A DNA stretch of 64,000 nt from positions 4,588,001 to 4,652,000 of the forward strand of contig CBDIDV010000002.1 in assembly GCA_965277875.1 (NCBI GenBank), in the 5' to 3' direction. The DNA comes from CAWFQB01 sp965277875 (GTDB taxonomy: Bacteria > Armatimonadota > Chthonomonadetes > Chthonomonadales > Chthonomonadaceae). The position numbers and the translations under genes are program-made. Below the pieces are notes generated by a model. The model was not told the origin of the DNA. It did no database searches and saw only the letters and a list, made by a program, of their open reading frames with translations. Numbering within the stretch: position 1 is the stretch's first letter; each line of letters starts with the position of its first letter. This document shows, in pieces, positions 24,814 to 33,733 of this stretch.

Positions 24814-25410
24814 ATGCCGATCAAACCGCCGCGCCGCTTCTCTCCTTTTACGAACACGCTGTACCATGCAGGTCTCGCCTGCACACTCGGCGCACTTCTT
24901 TTCGCTATCACCTTCCCGCTTTTTGAGGAGTATCTTCCGGGCCGCAATAGGGCTTACCTCCATGTATTGGAACAGCATTACAACCCGCATTTTGTCAAGC
25001 ATCAGAAACGTGAACACAACCAATTTGTTTATGAGCGTCAGCCTTATCTGCTATACCTCTCCTGGTTCCCAACCGGCGATCCTGTCTGGGCGCGCGCCTG
25101 TACCGTAAGCGCAAAGGGCGCGACGAAACATGAGCGTATTGTTTGGAACAATGGAACCGGAGGAGGCGAGGGCGAATCCATTGACGACCCGCGTGACCTG
25201 GAGACATTACAGCAGCTGTCCGCGCTGCCGTCCGGCCTGGAGTCTCCCAATGATGTGGCGTATGGCGGACTGCTGATTGTCACTTCCGCGCGACAGGGGC
25301 GGCGCGTCACGCGCTATTACGACCGCGCGCGCCTTCCCCCGACTGTGAACAGACTTGTTCAACTGCTCCATCTGGAACTGAACTCGCGCCTGGAAGTGAA
25401 CTTGCGCTGA
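24814..25410 (+). CDS. Membrane-anchored hypothetical protein
   Basis: This encodes 198 residues; GGGG lies 9 nt upstream of the ATG. The N-terminus is basic, then one TM helix (about 18-38, AGLACTLGALLFAITFPLF), then an extracytoplasmic domain of about 155 residues with WFPTGDPVWARACTVSAKG and GGLLIVTSARQGRRVTRYY. No family recognised. It stands alone, divergent from nfeD, and is followed by a clear terminator. Two copies of GTAAACAACTTT/GTAAACAACGGA lie in its short upstream region. Confidence 0.6.
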   Translation: MPIKPPRRFSPFTNTLYHAGLACTLGALLFAITFPLFEEYLPGRNRAYLHVLEQHYNPHFVKHQKREHNQFVYERQPYLLYLSWFPTGDPVWARACTVSAKGATKHERIVWNNGTGGGEGESIDDPRDLETLQQLSALPSGLESPNDVAYGGLLIVTSARQGRRVTRYYDRARLPPTVNRLVQLLHLELNSRLEVNLR

Positions 25411-25440
25411 GAAAGCCTTGTAATGGAGCGACACTGCACA

Positions 25441-25483
25441 ACGCGCCGCCGATTCCTGTGGAGGATTTCGGCGGCGCGTCTTT
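25441..25483 (+). terminator. Rho-independent terminator
   Basis: ACGCGCCGCCGA (25441-25452) pairs with TCGGCGGCGCGT (25468-25479) and is followed by CTTTT. It serves the plus-strand gene at 24814-25410 and lies between it and the convergent tkt. Confidence 0.85.
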
Positions 25484-25551
25484 TATGCTGTTACGCTCTT
25501 TTTGTTCTTCTTTCGTTTGGTTCGCGTGTTTTGCGGTTTGACTTCCCCGCG

Positions 25552-27402
25552 TTACTTCTTGAGCGCTTTCACGGCCTCGACGATGTGTTTGGCGCTGATG
25601 CCCGCCGCGTCAATGAGTTCTTCGGGTTTGCCGGATCCGGGCATGTCGCGCACGCCGATGCGCGTGACGCTGGGCGCGGGCTGGCCGTTGAACACTTCCA
25701 GAACCGCGTCGCCCATGCCGCCCTGCGGCCAGTGGTCCTCGACGACGATAAGCTGATCCTGGCACTCATGCGCGGCCTTTTCTATCGTTGCGGCGTCAAT
25801 CGGCTTCACGGTGTACAGGTCAATCACGCGGATGTGGATGCCCTCGGCCTGCAATAGATCGTATGCTTTCAGCGTTTCATGCAGCGTGATGCCCGCCGCG
25901 ATCACAGCCGCCACGTCGCTGTCGGACGATTTCAGCGTCTTGCTGCCGCCAATCGGGAAACTTTCGTCGGGGCCGTACAGTACGGGCAGTTTTTCGCGCG
26001 TCGTCCGCATGTAGTTGATGCCCTTGCGTCCGGCCATCTGCGCGATCAGATGCACGGTCGTGGTGGGGCAGGACGGATACACGACGACGCTGTCAAACAC
26101 ACAGCGCATGATGGCGAGGTCTTCCAGGGCCATCTGCGAGGGGCCGTCCTCGCCAATCGAAACGCCCGCATGCGAGCCGACAAGGTTGATGTTGGCGCGC
26201 GAGATCGCCGCCATACGGATCTGGTCGTAGGCGCGGGCGAAAAAGGCCGCGAACGTGGACGCGAACGGGATTTTGCCCAGCACCTGCATTCCGACCGCCG
26301 CGCTCACAAGCTGCTGTTCGGCGATGTACACTTCCAAAAAGCGATCCGGGTACACCTTCTTGAACTTGTCGGCGAATGTGCTGTTGCTGACCTCGCCGTC
26401 CATGACCGCGACATTGGGATTGGCCGCACCCAGGGCGACAAGCGCGTCGCCATACGCCTCGCGGGTAGCGACTTTCGTACCCATCGCATACTGCGGCGGC
26501 ACGAACTTCGCCATGTCGGGCAGCTTGGTCGGGTTGCCTTCGCGGGGCGGCTTCACCTTGATGATGATGTCGCCTTTGGGGTTGCCCAATTCGGCAAGCG
26601 CGCGGGCCTCGTCCGCCTGCGGGATGGCCTTGCCGTGATAGCCCTCGATGTCGGACGTAAAAGAAACGCCCGCGCCCTTCATGGTCTTGGCGATGATACA
26701 GGTGGGCTTAAACGACTCTTCTGCCTCTTCGAGCGCGTCGGCGCACTCCTGCACATTATGGCCGTCAATCACAATCGCGTGCCAGCCGAAGCTCTCCATG
26801 CGCGCCTTGTAGACCTCAGTATGCCACTGCACCATTGTCGGCCCGCGCTGTCCAAGCCTATTGTCGTCAATGATGGCGACCAGGTTGTTGAGGTTATAAA
26901 AGCCGGCCAGTTCCAGGGCTTCGTAGTTGCTGCCCTCGGCCATTTCGCTGTCGCCCAACAGCACCCACACCTTCATGTTGTCGTGCAGCAGGTTCTTGGC
27001 GGCCCAGGCCATGCCCACGCCTGCCGGCAGGCCCTGACCGAGCGAGCCGGTCGCCAGATCCACATACGGCAGGCCGCTGGGTTCGGGAACCGGGTGGCCT
27101 TCGATGCGGCTGCCGAACTTGCGGAGGGTCAGCATCTCCGCATCGGTAATCGCGCCCGCCGCCTTGAACATGGAATACAGCAGGGGCGCGGCGTGGCCTT
27201 TCGACAAGATCAGGCGGTCGTTGCGCGGGCTGTGCGGGTCGTTAAAGTCGTAGTGCAGATGTTCGGACAGCAGCACGGCCATGATGTCGGCTGCCGACAT
27301 GCTGGACGTGGGGTGTCCGCTGCCCGCCGTCGTGGTGCTGCGGATGCTGTCGGAGCGCAACTGCGCGGCCAGGGCTTTCCATTCTTCGGGATTGTTTGCC
27401 AT
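25552..27402 (-). CDS. tkt: Transketolase
   Basis: The protein has 616 residues and needs thiamine diphosphate; it moves two-carbon units between sugar phosphates in the pentose phosphate pathway. The N-terminal part shows TTTAGSGHPTSSMSAADIM, LSKGHAAPLLYS, the cofactor motif GDSEMAEGSNYEALE...NLVAIIDDNRLGQ, and the pyrimidine-binding half IAEQQLVSAAVGM with SHAGVSIGEDGPSQ. The length of about 620 is the human-like type, shorter than E. coli TktA. GAGGAG precedes the ATG. It is apparently a single gene. Confidence 0.96.
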   Translation of the reverse strand: MANNPEEWKALAAQLRSDSIRSTTTAGSGHPTSSMSAADIMAVLLSEHLHYDFNDPHSPRNDRLILSKGHAAPLLYSMFKAAGAITDAEMLTLRKFGSRIEGHPVPEPSGLPYVDLATGSLGQGLPAGVGMAWAAKNLLHDNMKVWVLLGDSEMAEGSNYEALELAGFYNLNNLVAIIDDNRLGQRGPTMVQWHTEVYKARMESFGWHAIVIDGHNVQECADALEEAEESFKPTCIIAKTMKGAGVSFTSDIEGYHGKAIPQADEARALAELGNPKGDIIIKVKPPREGNPTKLPDMAKFVPPQYAMGTKVATREAYGDALVALGAANPNVAVMDGEVSNSTFADKFKKVYPDRFLEVYIAEQQLVSAAVGMQVLGKIPFASTFAAFFARAYDQIRMAAISRANINLVGSHAGVSIGEDGPSQMALEDLAIMRCVFDSVVVYPSCPTTTVHLIAQMAGRKGINYMRTTREKLPVLYGPDESFPIGGSKTLKSSDSDVAAVIAAGITLHETLKAYDLLQAEGIHIRVIDLYTVKPIDAATIEKAAHECQDQLIVVEDHWPQGGMGDAVLEVFNGQPAPSVTRIGVRDMPGSGKPEELIDAAGISAKHIVEAVKALKK

Positions 27403-27661
27403 GTCGAAATAAACTCCTCTTGGGTTCGGGGGTTGGTGTCGCCGTAATCGTTTACGTATATTCGCCGCCTATGGTCGCGTTGCCTGCCTGTTTTACCTGC
27501 GTATAGTCAGTATTTTAGCCTGTTCTATGCAGCACGGAGGAGATTACGACGAGTCCTGTCCTTGTGCTTTGTGGAATGTTGCGCTTTGTTATGTTTCGTG
27601 GCACCATGGTTGGAAATGCAAAGGAAGTGAAAGACCGGAGTTTGAAGGGGGCGCAGACCTA

Positions 27662-27889
27662 ATGCCACAAACACGCGAACATAAGTCGGAGGATCTGCCG
27701 CAATCCGACTTGAAGTTACTTGCGGCTTCTGACGTGTCTGTTGCTGATGAACATCCTATAGAGGCTGTACTGCCTGTCCCTGACACGCACCCCCTGGCGC
27801 ACCTTGCCGGCAAGTACAACGAGGAGCCATTATGGGACGACTTCTTGCAGGCCATGCACGAAGTTCGCTGCCGCATGAACGCGCAGTAA
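27662..27889 (+). CDS. Small hypothetical protein, possibly orphan antitoxin
   Basis: This encodes 75 residues from ATG 27662 with GGGGG about 10 nt upstream; the longer frame from 27527 is less likely. The C-terminal part HPLAHLAGKYNEEPLWDDF then LQAMHEVRCRMNAQ resembles the tail of small antitoxin-like proteins found next to PIN-domain toxins in cyanobacteria and similar groups. Here the neighbouring VapC is on the other strand and has its own partner, so this may be an orphan antitoxin. Function not known. Confidence 0.5.
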   Translation: MPQTREHKSEDLPQSDLKLLAASDVSVADEHPIEAVLPVPDTHPLAHLAGKYNEEPLWDDFLQAMHEVRCRMNAQ

Positions 27890-27924
27890 GAGACTACGGA
27901 GTAGACTGGTGTACGTAAGGAATG

Positions 27925-28347
27925 TCAAACCGACCAATCTTCCGCTTTCAGGTCCGGCACTTTGCCGAAATCGGACAAATTACGCGTCAGGAGCGTAGCG
28001 TTGTTTGCAACAGCAATGGCCGCGATTTGCAAATCTTTTGTGCCGACGCGAAGACGAGCCACCCTAAGACGTTCGTAGACGGCAGCAGCCTTTTCATCGT
28101 AATCTAAAATGGGAATGTGCCGAAACCTCTCCACATGACGGCGTAATCTTGCGAATGCCTCAATCTGCTTTGGAGACGTATTGGCGTACGCAGCATAGGC
28201 TAGCCATCCGCGCATCTGCTCCTCGTAAGTGACGATAGTAACGAAAGCCTCTTCCTCCGGCAAAGCGGCGAGACGCCTTCCGAGGTTGAAAGCCTCGATA
28301 GTATCCAAATCCAATATGCTGAGATGGTCTGTATCCAAGACGTACAT
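27925..28347 (-). CDS. PIN-domain toxin, VapC type
   Basis: This encodes 140 residues. PIN-domain layout: MYVLDTDHLSILDL with the first catalytic Asp, VTIVTYEEQMRGW with the conserved Glu, LRVGTKDLQIAAIAVANN with the third and fourth acidic residues, and TLLTRNLSDFGKVPDL at the end. VapC toxins are Mg-dependent RNases that cut tRNA or rRNA. The ATG overlaps the stop codon of the upstream small gene by one base, so the pair is coupled. Confidence 0.92.
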   Translation of the reverse strand: MYVLDTDHLSILDLDTIEAFNLGRRLAALPEEEAFVTIVTYEEQMRGWLAYAAYANTSPKQIEAFARLRRHVERFRHIPILDYDEKAAAVYERLRVARLRVGTKDLQIAAIAVANNATLLTRNLSDFGKVPDLKAEDWSV

Positions 28348-28565
28348 CAGGAAGCAGGCTCCTCATCGTACTCCATACGTTGCGCCTCCCGCCACTCCCG
28401 CCCTAGCTGCATGGCCTCAATATAAGCCGGATCGTTTTTGAACGTCCCGCGTATCTCTTCCCACCAGGGCTTCTTCGCAGGCGCAGTCAAAGCGCGTCCC
28501 CGTTTCAACGCTTCCACTTCCGCTTCCAATCGCGTCAGCCGTTCTTCCAGTTCTGTGACTGCCAT
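28347..28565 (-). CDS. Coiled-coil antitoxin partner of VapC
   Basis: This encodes 72 residues. The N-terminal VTELEERLTRLEAEVEALKR is a regular coiled coil, and the C-terminal KPWWEEIRGTFKNDPAYIEA then LGREWREAQRM is typical of small proteins placed before PIN toxins. It lacks an obvious DNA-binding domain, unlike VapB of the AbrB type. Its position directly before vapC with a one-base overlap gives the assignment. Confidence 0.78.
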   Translation of the reverse strand: MAVTELEERLTRLEAEVEALKRGRALTAPAKKPWWEEIRGTFKNDPAYIEAMQLGREWREAQRMEYDEEPAS

Positions 28566-28692
28566 TTGAATACACTCCTCACTGCGCTCTTGATAATAGC
28601 CTGATTGTACCTCAACTTCTCCTCTCTCTCACGTCCGCCTTTCTAGCTGTCGGACGGCCTATGCGCCTGTAATTGCGTATGTTGAGCGTGGG

Positions 28693-28876
28693 TTATCCGG
28701 CATATAAAATGCCGGATACTAGGCCTGCGGCCAACTGTCCTGTTTGTTAAGGGTCGTGTGTAAGCAGCGACATTGGATGTTCAGTCCGCTTAACCCACAA
28801 CGTAAATTCATTCCCATTTTGTGTTCCTCGTCCGGTTGGCCGCAGGCCTAATATCCGGCATTTTATATGCCGGATA
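28693..28876. mobile_element. MITE-like element, 43-bp terminal inverted repeats (copy 1)
   Basis: The left arm begins TATCCGGCATATAAAATGCC and continues through GGCCTGCGGCCAAC; the right arm (to 28876) is its complement with about two mismatches. Each arm itself contains a palindrome (ATCCGGCAT...ATGCCGGAT). There is no coding capacity in the 184 bp. A second copy with a different centre lies at 60333-60483. Confidence 0.85.
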
Positions 28877-29332
28877 CGCGCCCGCCCCGGTTAGTTGCCG
28901 GACAGCACACGCCGCAAGCCGCCGACTGGCAGATGCAGTCGGCGGCTTGCCAGACAGGTTTCATCGAGTGCCGGCGCGTTCCTGCCCGCAGCGCAAAACG
29001 CAACCGGACAAAGCGCGGCGTAACGTCTGCTCATTTCACATCAAGCGCAGACCTGAACCGGCAGCGACCTTCGCGCTAACGAGACTGCTTGCGGCGACGG
29101 CGCAGAAACACGCCGCCCGCGCAGAAAGCTGAGGTGAAGCATATACAGGGGATACAGGTCACATCAGGCTAAGTTTACTCTCGCCGAGTGATGTGCGCCT
29201 CGCAGGTGTACACCTCGCGGAGACAATTCGATAAGGCATTTGTATGTGCAGGAATGTTGATGTTTATGCTCAGAGATCGGAGGCAACGCAAGGTAGGTTG
29301 GGAGGATTTCCCAAACCTACCCTGCGCCAGCA
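28877..29332. other. Intergenic region with two strong hairpins
   Basis: No believable gene in 456 bp. A perfect 15-bp hairpin, GCAAGCCGCCGACTG and complement, lies at 28914-28950. A second stem (29288-29325, see terminator) lies just past the adhesin stop codon. Confidence 0.5.
29288..29325 (-). terminator. Hairpin following the adhesin gene
   Basis: GCAAGGTAGGTT and AAACCTACCCTGC pair with a small bulge. It lies 8 nt downstream of the adhesin stop codon on the minus strand. There is no strong T-run. Confidence 0.5.
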
Positions 29333-31389
29333 TCAGGGGGTGGGGAAAGTATAGGAAGCGAGAACGGCTCCGGTGTGGGTGTCCACGACCGAGAGCAGCA
29401 ACGTGCCGTCAAGCTGACTGGCAAGCAGGCGCGTGTTGTTGTCGCTGCCTGTACTCAGCGCCGTGTACGCCGCCCCCATCGGAGGCACATACGCCACGCC
29501 CGTATCTACAGCGTCGGCGCTGATGTCTACGCTCCACACGCCCGTCAGTCCATCTATCCGGTTCCACAACACGCGGGCGCGCTTGTCCCCGCCCACGCTC
29601 AGCGCGGTCGCCGTCCAACTGGCATCGGTGGGGTACGCGCGCGAGTAGCGGGGGGAGGCGCTCAGGCTGTCGAGCCGCCACAGGCTCATCAGCCCCCCCG
29701 GAGCCGTCCACAAGACGCTTGCGCGGTTGTCGCTGTCGAGAGCTATTGCCTGAGCGTTCCACGGCGCGCAGGGGCCATACGCCACGCCGTACACAGCGGC
29801 ATTGGCCAGCACATTGACGTTCCACAGGCTCAGGTAGCCCGCAGGCGTGGTCCACAGCACGCGCGCCAGGTTGTCGCGGCCCACGGCAATGCCCTGTGCG
29901 TTCCAGGGTGTGCAGGGGCCATACGCGGAGGTATATACGTTGCTGCCATCCGTCTCGTCTATGTTCCACAATCCGATCTGACCCTGCGCGTTGCTCCACA
30001 GCAGGCGCGGCTTGTTGTCGGCTCCTACGCTCAGGCCGGTGGCTGTCCAGCCGACAAACGGGCCATACGCATAGCGGGTAAGAACGCTGCCGGTCGTGGT
30101 GTTGACGTTCCACACCTGAATGCTTCCATCGCTCTTGTTCCACAACACGCGCGTGTTGCCGTCCGGCCCTACCGCCTGCGCCTGCGCCTGCCACACCGGA
30201 CGTTCATACGCGCCAATGTCGCTGTGACTGCCCTGACGTGACGCGCCCCGCTGATCCGTCGTGGGCGCAACGGTGTCGTCGCCCGCGTCTATGGCCGGAC
30301 TGCCTGCCAGCAGTGAGAGCGTAGGAGTTGCGCCGCCGGTGTATACTAGCGGGCCGAGCAGAGGGTTGGTGTTGTTTTTGCTCGTGGCGGACGTGAAGGC
30401 GCACGACGCGTCCGAGCAAAGGTTGTGTCCTCCGTCTACGATGCTACCGCCGCCATTCGCGCCTGATGTGCTGGCTGCGTTTCCTGCGACAATAGTGTTA
30501 GTCATGGTCAGTGTGCTTTGATTGGAGAAGCCTGAAATGTCGTTGTAAATTCCGCCTCCGCTACCTGCTCCTCCTGCCCCACTTGTTACAACGTTGTTGC
30601 CGAGCGTACAGTTGTTCATCGTATAGGAATGACTCAAAGCGTAGCTACAGTATACCGCACCGCCGCGCGCGTTGTTGTTACTGCCACCGTTCGCGCTGTT
30701 GCCGACGAAGGTGCAATTATTGATTGTGCCGTTGAGGGTGGAGAGCATCAGCGCGCCGCCATATGCGCCTGCGTTCGCGCCACCTGCAGCCTGGTTGTTA
30801 AGAAAGGCGCAGTTGGTAAATAGGCATGTCCCAGGAGAGGCAGCCCCCATACTACACTCCACGTACACCGCCCCGCCCTCGCCACTGGGACTGCTTCCAT
30901 TCGACACGGCAGGGACAATAGCCTTATTGTTTGAAAAGGTGCTGTTAGTGATATTTATGGTGTAGGGACGGCTATAGCAACTGACCATTAACGCTCCCCC
31001 AAGTGCGGGTATAGCGTTCCCAGCAGCGGTAACGCTGTTATTGAGGAACCTGTTGTTTGTTATAGTCAAATTTGTATTTGAGGCGACAGAAAGTGCTCCG
31101 CCGTAACTAACCGCGCGATTACTCGTAAATGTGCAATCGGTGAGGGTCAGGATTGTTGAGGCATCTGCGCTAAGTGCTCCTCCACTATCAGTCGCATAGC
31201 CGTTTGCCAGCGTCACATGCTTGATTGCAAGCGTGTAAGAAGAATTATCTCCTGCTGCGCTTGTATTGGAAATGTATAATATTTGCACGTTACCGCCGCC
31301 ATCCAAAATGATGTTGTGACCAGTAGCGTCCAATGTCAAATTTGTAGTGCCGTCTCCCCTTGCGCCAAGTCCTACCCTTTTAGTGCTAG
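29333..31389 (-). pseudogene. Secreted beta-helix/WD-like repeat adhesin, C-terminal part (IS-disrupted)
   Basis: This larger part of a gene is split by an IS element; the N-terminal part is at 33516-33733. Removing the insertion and one copy of CTAG joins the frames into a 756-residue protein. The first half is a right-handed beta-helix with Pmp-like repeats (GGALSADASTILTLTDCTF, GGAVYVECSMG, GGAVYCSYAL). After ITDQRGASRQGSHSDIGAYE-like wording (TTDQRGASRQGSHSDIGAYE) come about six repeats of about 45 residues with ARVLWN...GLMSLW, likely a beta-propeller. An ATG at 31339 could still start a protein without signal. No LPXTG or TM anchor. Confidence 0.85.
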
Positions 31390-31395
31390 AGAGTG

Positions 31396-31668
31396 TTAGG
31401 CACTTTTGAGCAAGGGAGCGGCCTTCGCGAGCATCAGCACGGCAAAAGCGACAAAATGAAAGGCGGTGAGCGTCTCTTCGAGCCGTTCGTAGTCGCGTGC
31501 TAAACGTCGGAAGCGACTGGCCCAGGCAAAAGAACGCTCCACTACCCAGCGTCTGGGCAATAGCACAAAACCTTTCTTGGCTTCGGGCAACTTGACGACT
31601 TCCAGTTGCACTCCCTGTTCTTGGGCGGCGTGGCGGGCGTTAGGGCCGGTGTAGCCTTCATCTACATA
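31396..31668 (-). pseudogene. IS5-family transposase, C-terminal part
   Basis: It encodes DEGYTGPNARHAAQEQ, VVKLPEAKKGFVLLPRRWVV, ERSFAWASRFRRLARDYERL and the end LMLAKAAPLLKSA; the Glu in VVERSFAW is the last DDE residue. It is separated from its N-terminal part (32934-33470) by the IS3-family element. Joined without the duplicated ATA, the transposase has 268 residues. Confidence 0.88.
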
Positions 31669-31743
31669 CTATAATGACCCCAAGAAACTGGACAATGGTT
31701 TAAGGTGGTGGCTGTGTCAAAATAGAACACAGGAGAACCCATC

Positions 31744-32034
31744 ATGTCCACACTACGTAAACGCTATTCTGCCGAGTTCAAGGCCAAGTTGGCGCTCGAA
31801 GTGGTCAAAGGCAGCCGCACTCTCGCGGAGATCGCAAGCGAAGCGCAAGTGCATCCCAATCTGCTGATGCAGTGGAAGAAGCAACTGCTCGATAGCCTGC
31901 CCACCGTCTTTGCCGACAAGCGCGTCAAGGACGACAAAGACCAAGAAGAACTCACGGATCAACTCTACCAGCAGATCGGGCAGCTCAAGGTCGAACTCGA
32001 CTGGCTCAAAAAAAAATCAGGACGGCTCTCTTGA
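31744..32034 (+). CDS. IS3-family transposase OrfA
   Basis: This encodes 96 residues: a helix-turn-helix protein with STLRKRYSAEFKAKLALEVV, AEIASEAQVHPNLLMQWKK and a C-terminal leucine-zipper-like helix (LYQQIGQLKVELDWLKKK). It binds the IS ends. Its end overlaps a run of nine A (32008-32016), after which OrfB is in the +1 frame. One A fewer would fuse OrfA and OrfB directly, so transcript slippage on the A run may make the fused transposase. Confidence 0.93.
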   Translation: MSTLRKRYSAEFKAKLALEVVKGSRTLAEIASEAQVHPNLLMQWKKQLLDSLPTVFADKRVKDDKDQEELTDQLYQQIGQLKVELDWLKKKSGRLS

Positions 32035-32863
32035 TGTACTGCGGCAGCGCGTCGAAGCCCGTCATCCGCAGATCAGCATCGCGCGCCAATGTGAACTGTT
32101 AGGTTTGTCTCGCTCCGGCTACTACTACCAACCGCGTGGCGAGAGCGAACTCAACCTACGCCTGATGCGCCTGATAGATGAAGAGTACACCGCGCACCCG
32201 TTCTTCGGCTACCGCAAGGTCACGCGTATGCTGCGCCAGGGTGGATACGAGGTCAACAAGAAGCGGATTGCCCGCTTGATGCAGGTCATGGGCTTGCAGG
32301 CAATGGTTCCCGGCCCGAATACAAGCCGCCCGTCGCCTGAGAACCCGACCTATCCTTACCTGCTGCGCGGCGTCAAGATCGACCACGTCAATCAGGTGTG
32401 GAGCGGCGACATCACGTATATTCCCATGCCGAAGGGATTTGTGTACCTGTTTGCTGTGATCGATTGGTACAGCCGCTTCGTCCTGGCCTGGCAGCTTTCC
32501 AACACAATGGACACCGCCTTCTGTATAGAAGGGCTGGAACAGGCACTGACAAGCGGCAAGCCGCATATCTTTAACAGCGATCAGGGCGTTCAGTTCACGA
32601 GCAGGGAGTTTACCGGTCGCCTGCTGGCGGAAGACATTGCAATCAGCATGGATGGGCGAGGCCGCGCCTTAGACAACATCTTTGTAGAACGCTTGTGGCG
32701 AACCGTCAAATACGAAGACGTATATCTGAAAGGATATGAAACGCCTAACGAAGTGCAAAGCGGACTGTGCGCCTACTTCCACTTCTATAATGAAGCGCGT
32801 CCGCACCAGGCGCTGGGCTACCAGACACCGGCAGCCGTGTACCGTCAATCGCTCGGCTGCTAG
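32012..32863 (+). CDS. IS3-family transposase OrfB (rve/DDE domain)
   Basis: About 280 residues in the frame that follows the A9 run; an exact start is uncertain because the protein is normally made by frame-shift fusion to OrfA. It shows the HTH_21 region HPFFGYRKVTRMLRQGG, then the integrase core with the three acidic residues in VWSGDITYIPM, IFNSDQGVQFTSREF and DNIFVERLWRTVKYEDVY, and the ending FHFYNEARPHQALGYQTP. All catalytic positions are intact, so this element may still be active. Confidence 0.92.
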   Translation, partial: KNQDGSLDVLRQRVEARHPQISIARQCELLGLSRSGYYYQPRGESELNLRLMRLIDEEYTAHPFFGYRKVTRMLRQGGYEVNKKRIARLMQVMGLQAMVPGPNTSRPSPENPTYPYLLRGVKIDHVNQVWSGDITYIPMPKGFVYLFAVIDWYSRFVLAWQLSNTMDTAFCIEGLEQALTSGKPHIFNSDQGVQFTSREFTGRLLAEDIAISMDGRGRALDNIFVERLWRTVKYEDVYLKGYETPNEVQSGLCAYFHFYNEARPHQALGYQTPAAVYRQSLGC

Positions 32864-32933
32864 GCCGACAAAGATCGGCACACCGACCACCTTAAACAGG
32901 ACGAAAATTTGTCTTGACAAATGGGGTCACTAT

Positions 32934-33470
32934 ATACGCCACTTCAACGTGGTCACCCGTTACTTCCTGCACTTTTCGGAGTAGTGCGCCTACTTGGGCG
33001 CGTTCCTGCTCGTTGGCAGGCGTTACCAGACAGGCGAGCAACTGACCGAGTGTGTCCACAGCGATATGCGTTTTGCTGCCGCGCGTCTTCTTGTGACCGT
33101 CGAAGCCACCACGACTGCCGCTCTCAATGGTGCTTCGCAGGGTGCGTCCGTCCAGCACCACCGCCGTAGGCTCTTGGTCACGCCCCAACGCCTTGCGGAG
33201 CAGGTGGCGCAGGTCATGCACGATGTTCTCGAAGCACTTGGCGGCAATCCAGCGTTGCGTTTGCTCGTAGACGGTGTGCCACGGCGGTAGATCATGCGGC
33301 AGCAGACGCCACGCCGCCCCGGCTCGTACCAGCCAGCGCAGAGCATTGAAGAGTTCACGCAGCGGGTACTGCCGTTGCGGAGCGTCTTGGGTCATTAGGG
33401 TCAGGTAGGGCGCGACGAACGCCCATTCCTCGTCAGAAACGTCACTGGAATATGGCTTGCGAGTAGACAT
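32934..33470 (-). pseudogene. IS5-family transposase, N-terminal part
   Basis: It starts MSTRKPYSSDVSDEEWAFV, with the DUF4096 region (YPLRELFNALRWLVRAGAAW), WHTVYEQTQRW, and the first DDE residue in AVVLDGRTL, then HIAVDTLGQLL with the second. The frame now runs into the IS3-family end and stops after a few codons. The rest is at 31396-31668. Confidence 0.88.
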
Positions 33471-33515
33471 ACCTGCTACTACGACTTGCCTGCTCGCCAA
33501 AGTGCCTAACACTCT

Positions 33516-33733
33516 CTAGTGATGGGGATGACGCCGTCGCAGGCGAACGTTACCACGCCACCGCCCTGCATTGCGGCGTTCAGAGCCGCTTCGGTTGGCT
33601 GCTTCACTACTCCGGCGGCAGACGCGCCCGGACAGGCGGCGCTCGTGAGGGCGCTCCACAGCAGGCAGGCCAGAAGGGAGAGTAGGGCGGGGCGGGCGCA
33701 ATAGGCGCGCTGAACGAAAGGACAAGGCAGCAT
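33516..33733 (-). pseudogene. Adhesin, N-terminal part with signal peptide
   Basis: ATG at 33733 has AAGGAG upstream. It encodes a signal peptide (ARPALLSLLACLLWSALTSA) and the start of the mature protein (TEAALNAAMQGGGVVTFACD, then GVIPIT), where the IS5-family element enters. The phrase GGGVVTFACDGVI is typical of the start of bacterial beta-helix choice-of-anchor proteins. In the joined frame the text continues into NLTLDATGHNIILDGG at 31340 and below. Confidence 0.85.

Larger units (their letters stand above)
31669..32933. mobile_element. IS3-family insertion sequence nested in the IS5-family element
   Basis: The 1265-bp element has ends with TGACCCC in inverted orientation (near 31675 and 32923-32929). 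The three-base duplication ATA (31666-31668 and 32934-32936) is supported by the fact that removing element plus one ATA restores the transposase codons for VAYVDEGY. It carries orfA and orfB on the plus strand, and appears intact. Confidence 0.92.
31390..33515. mobile_element. IS5-family insertion sequence, interrupted by an IS3-family element
   Basis: Terminal inverted repeats AGAGTGTTAGGCACTTT (17 bp, perfect) lie at both ends, flanked by a CTAG target duplication (31386-31389 and 33516-33519), which fits the YTAR target of IS5-family elements. Without the nested element it is about 858 bp and encodes one DDE transposase on the minus strand. It disrupts the adhesin gene. Confidence 0.93.

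Noticed and set aside
25879..27447. A 522-codon plus-strand frame opposite transketolase
   Set aside because: It is open because of the codon bias of the real gene; His/Arg-rich nonsense composition.
28821..29132. A 103-codon plus-strand frame after the VapC pair
   Set aside because: It starts inside the MITE-like element and runs through a perfect hairpin; composition is not protein-like.
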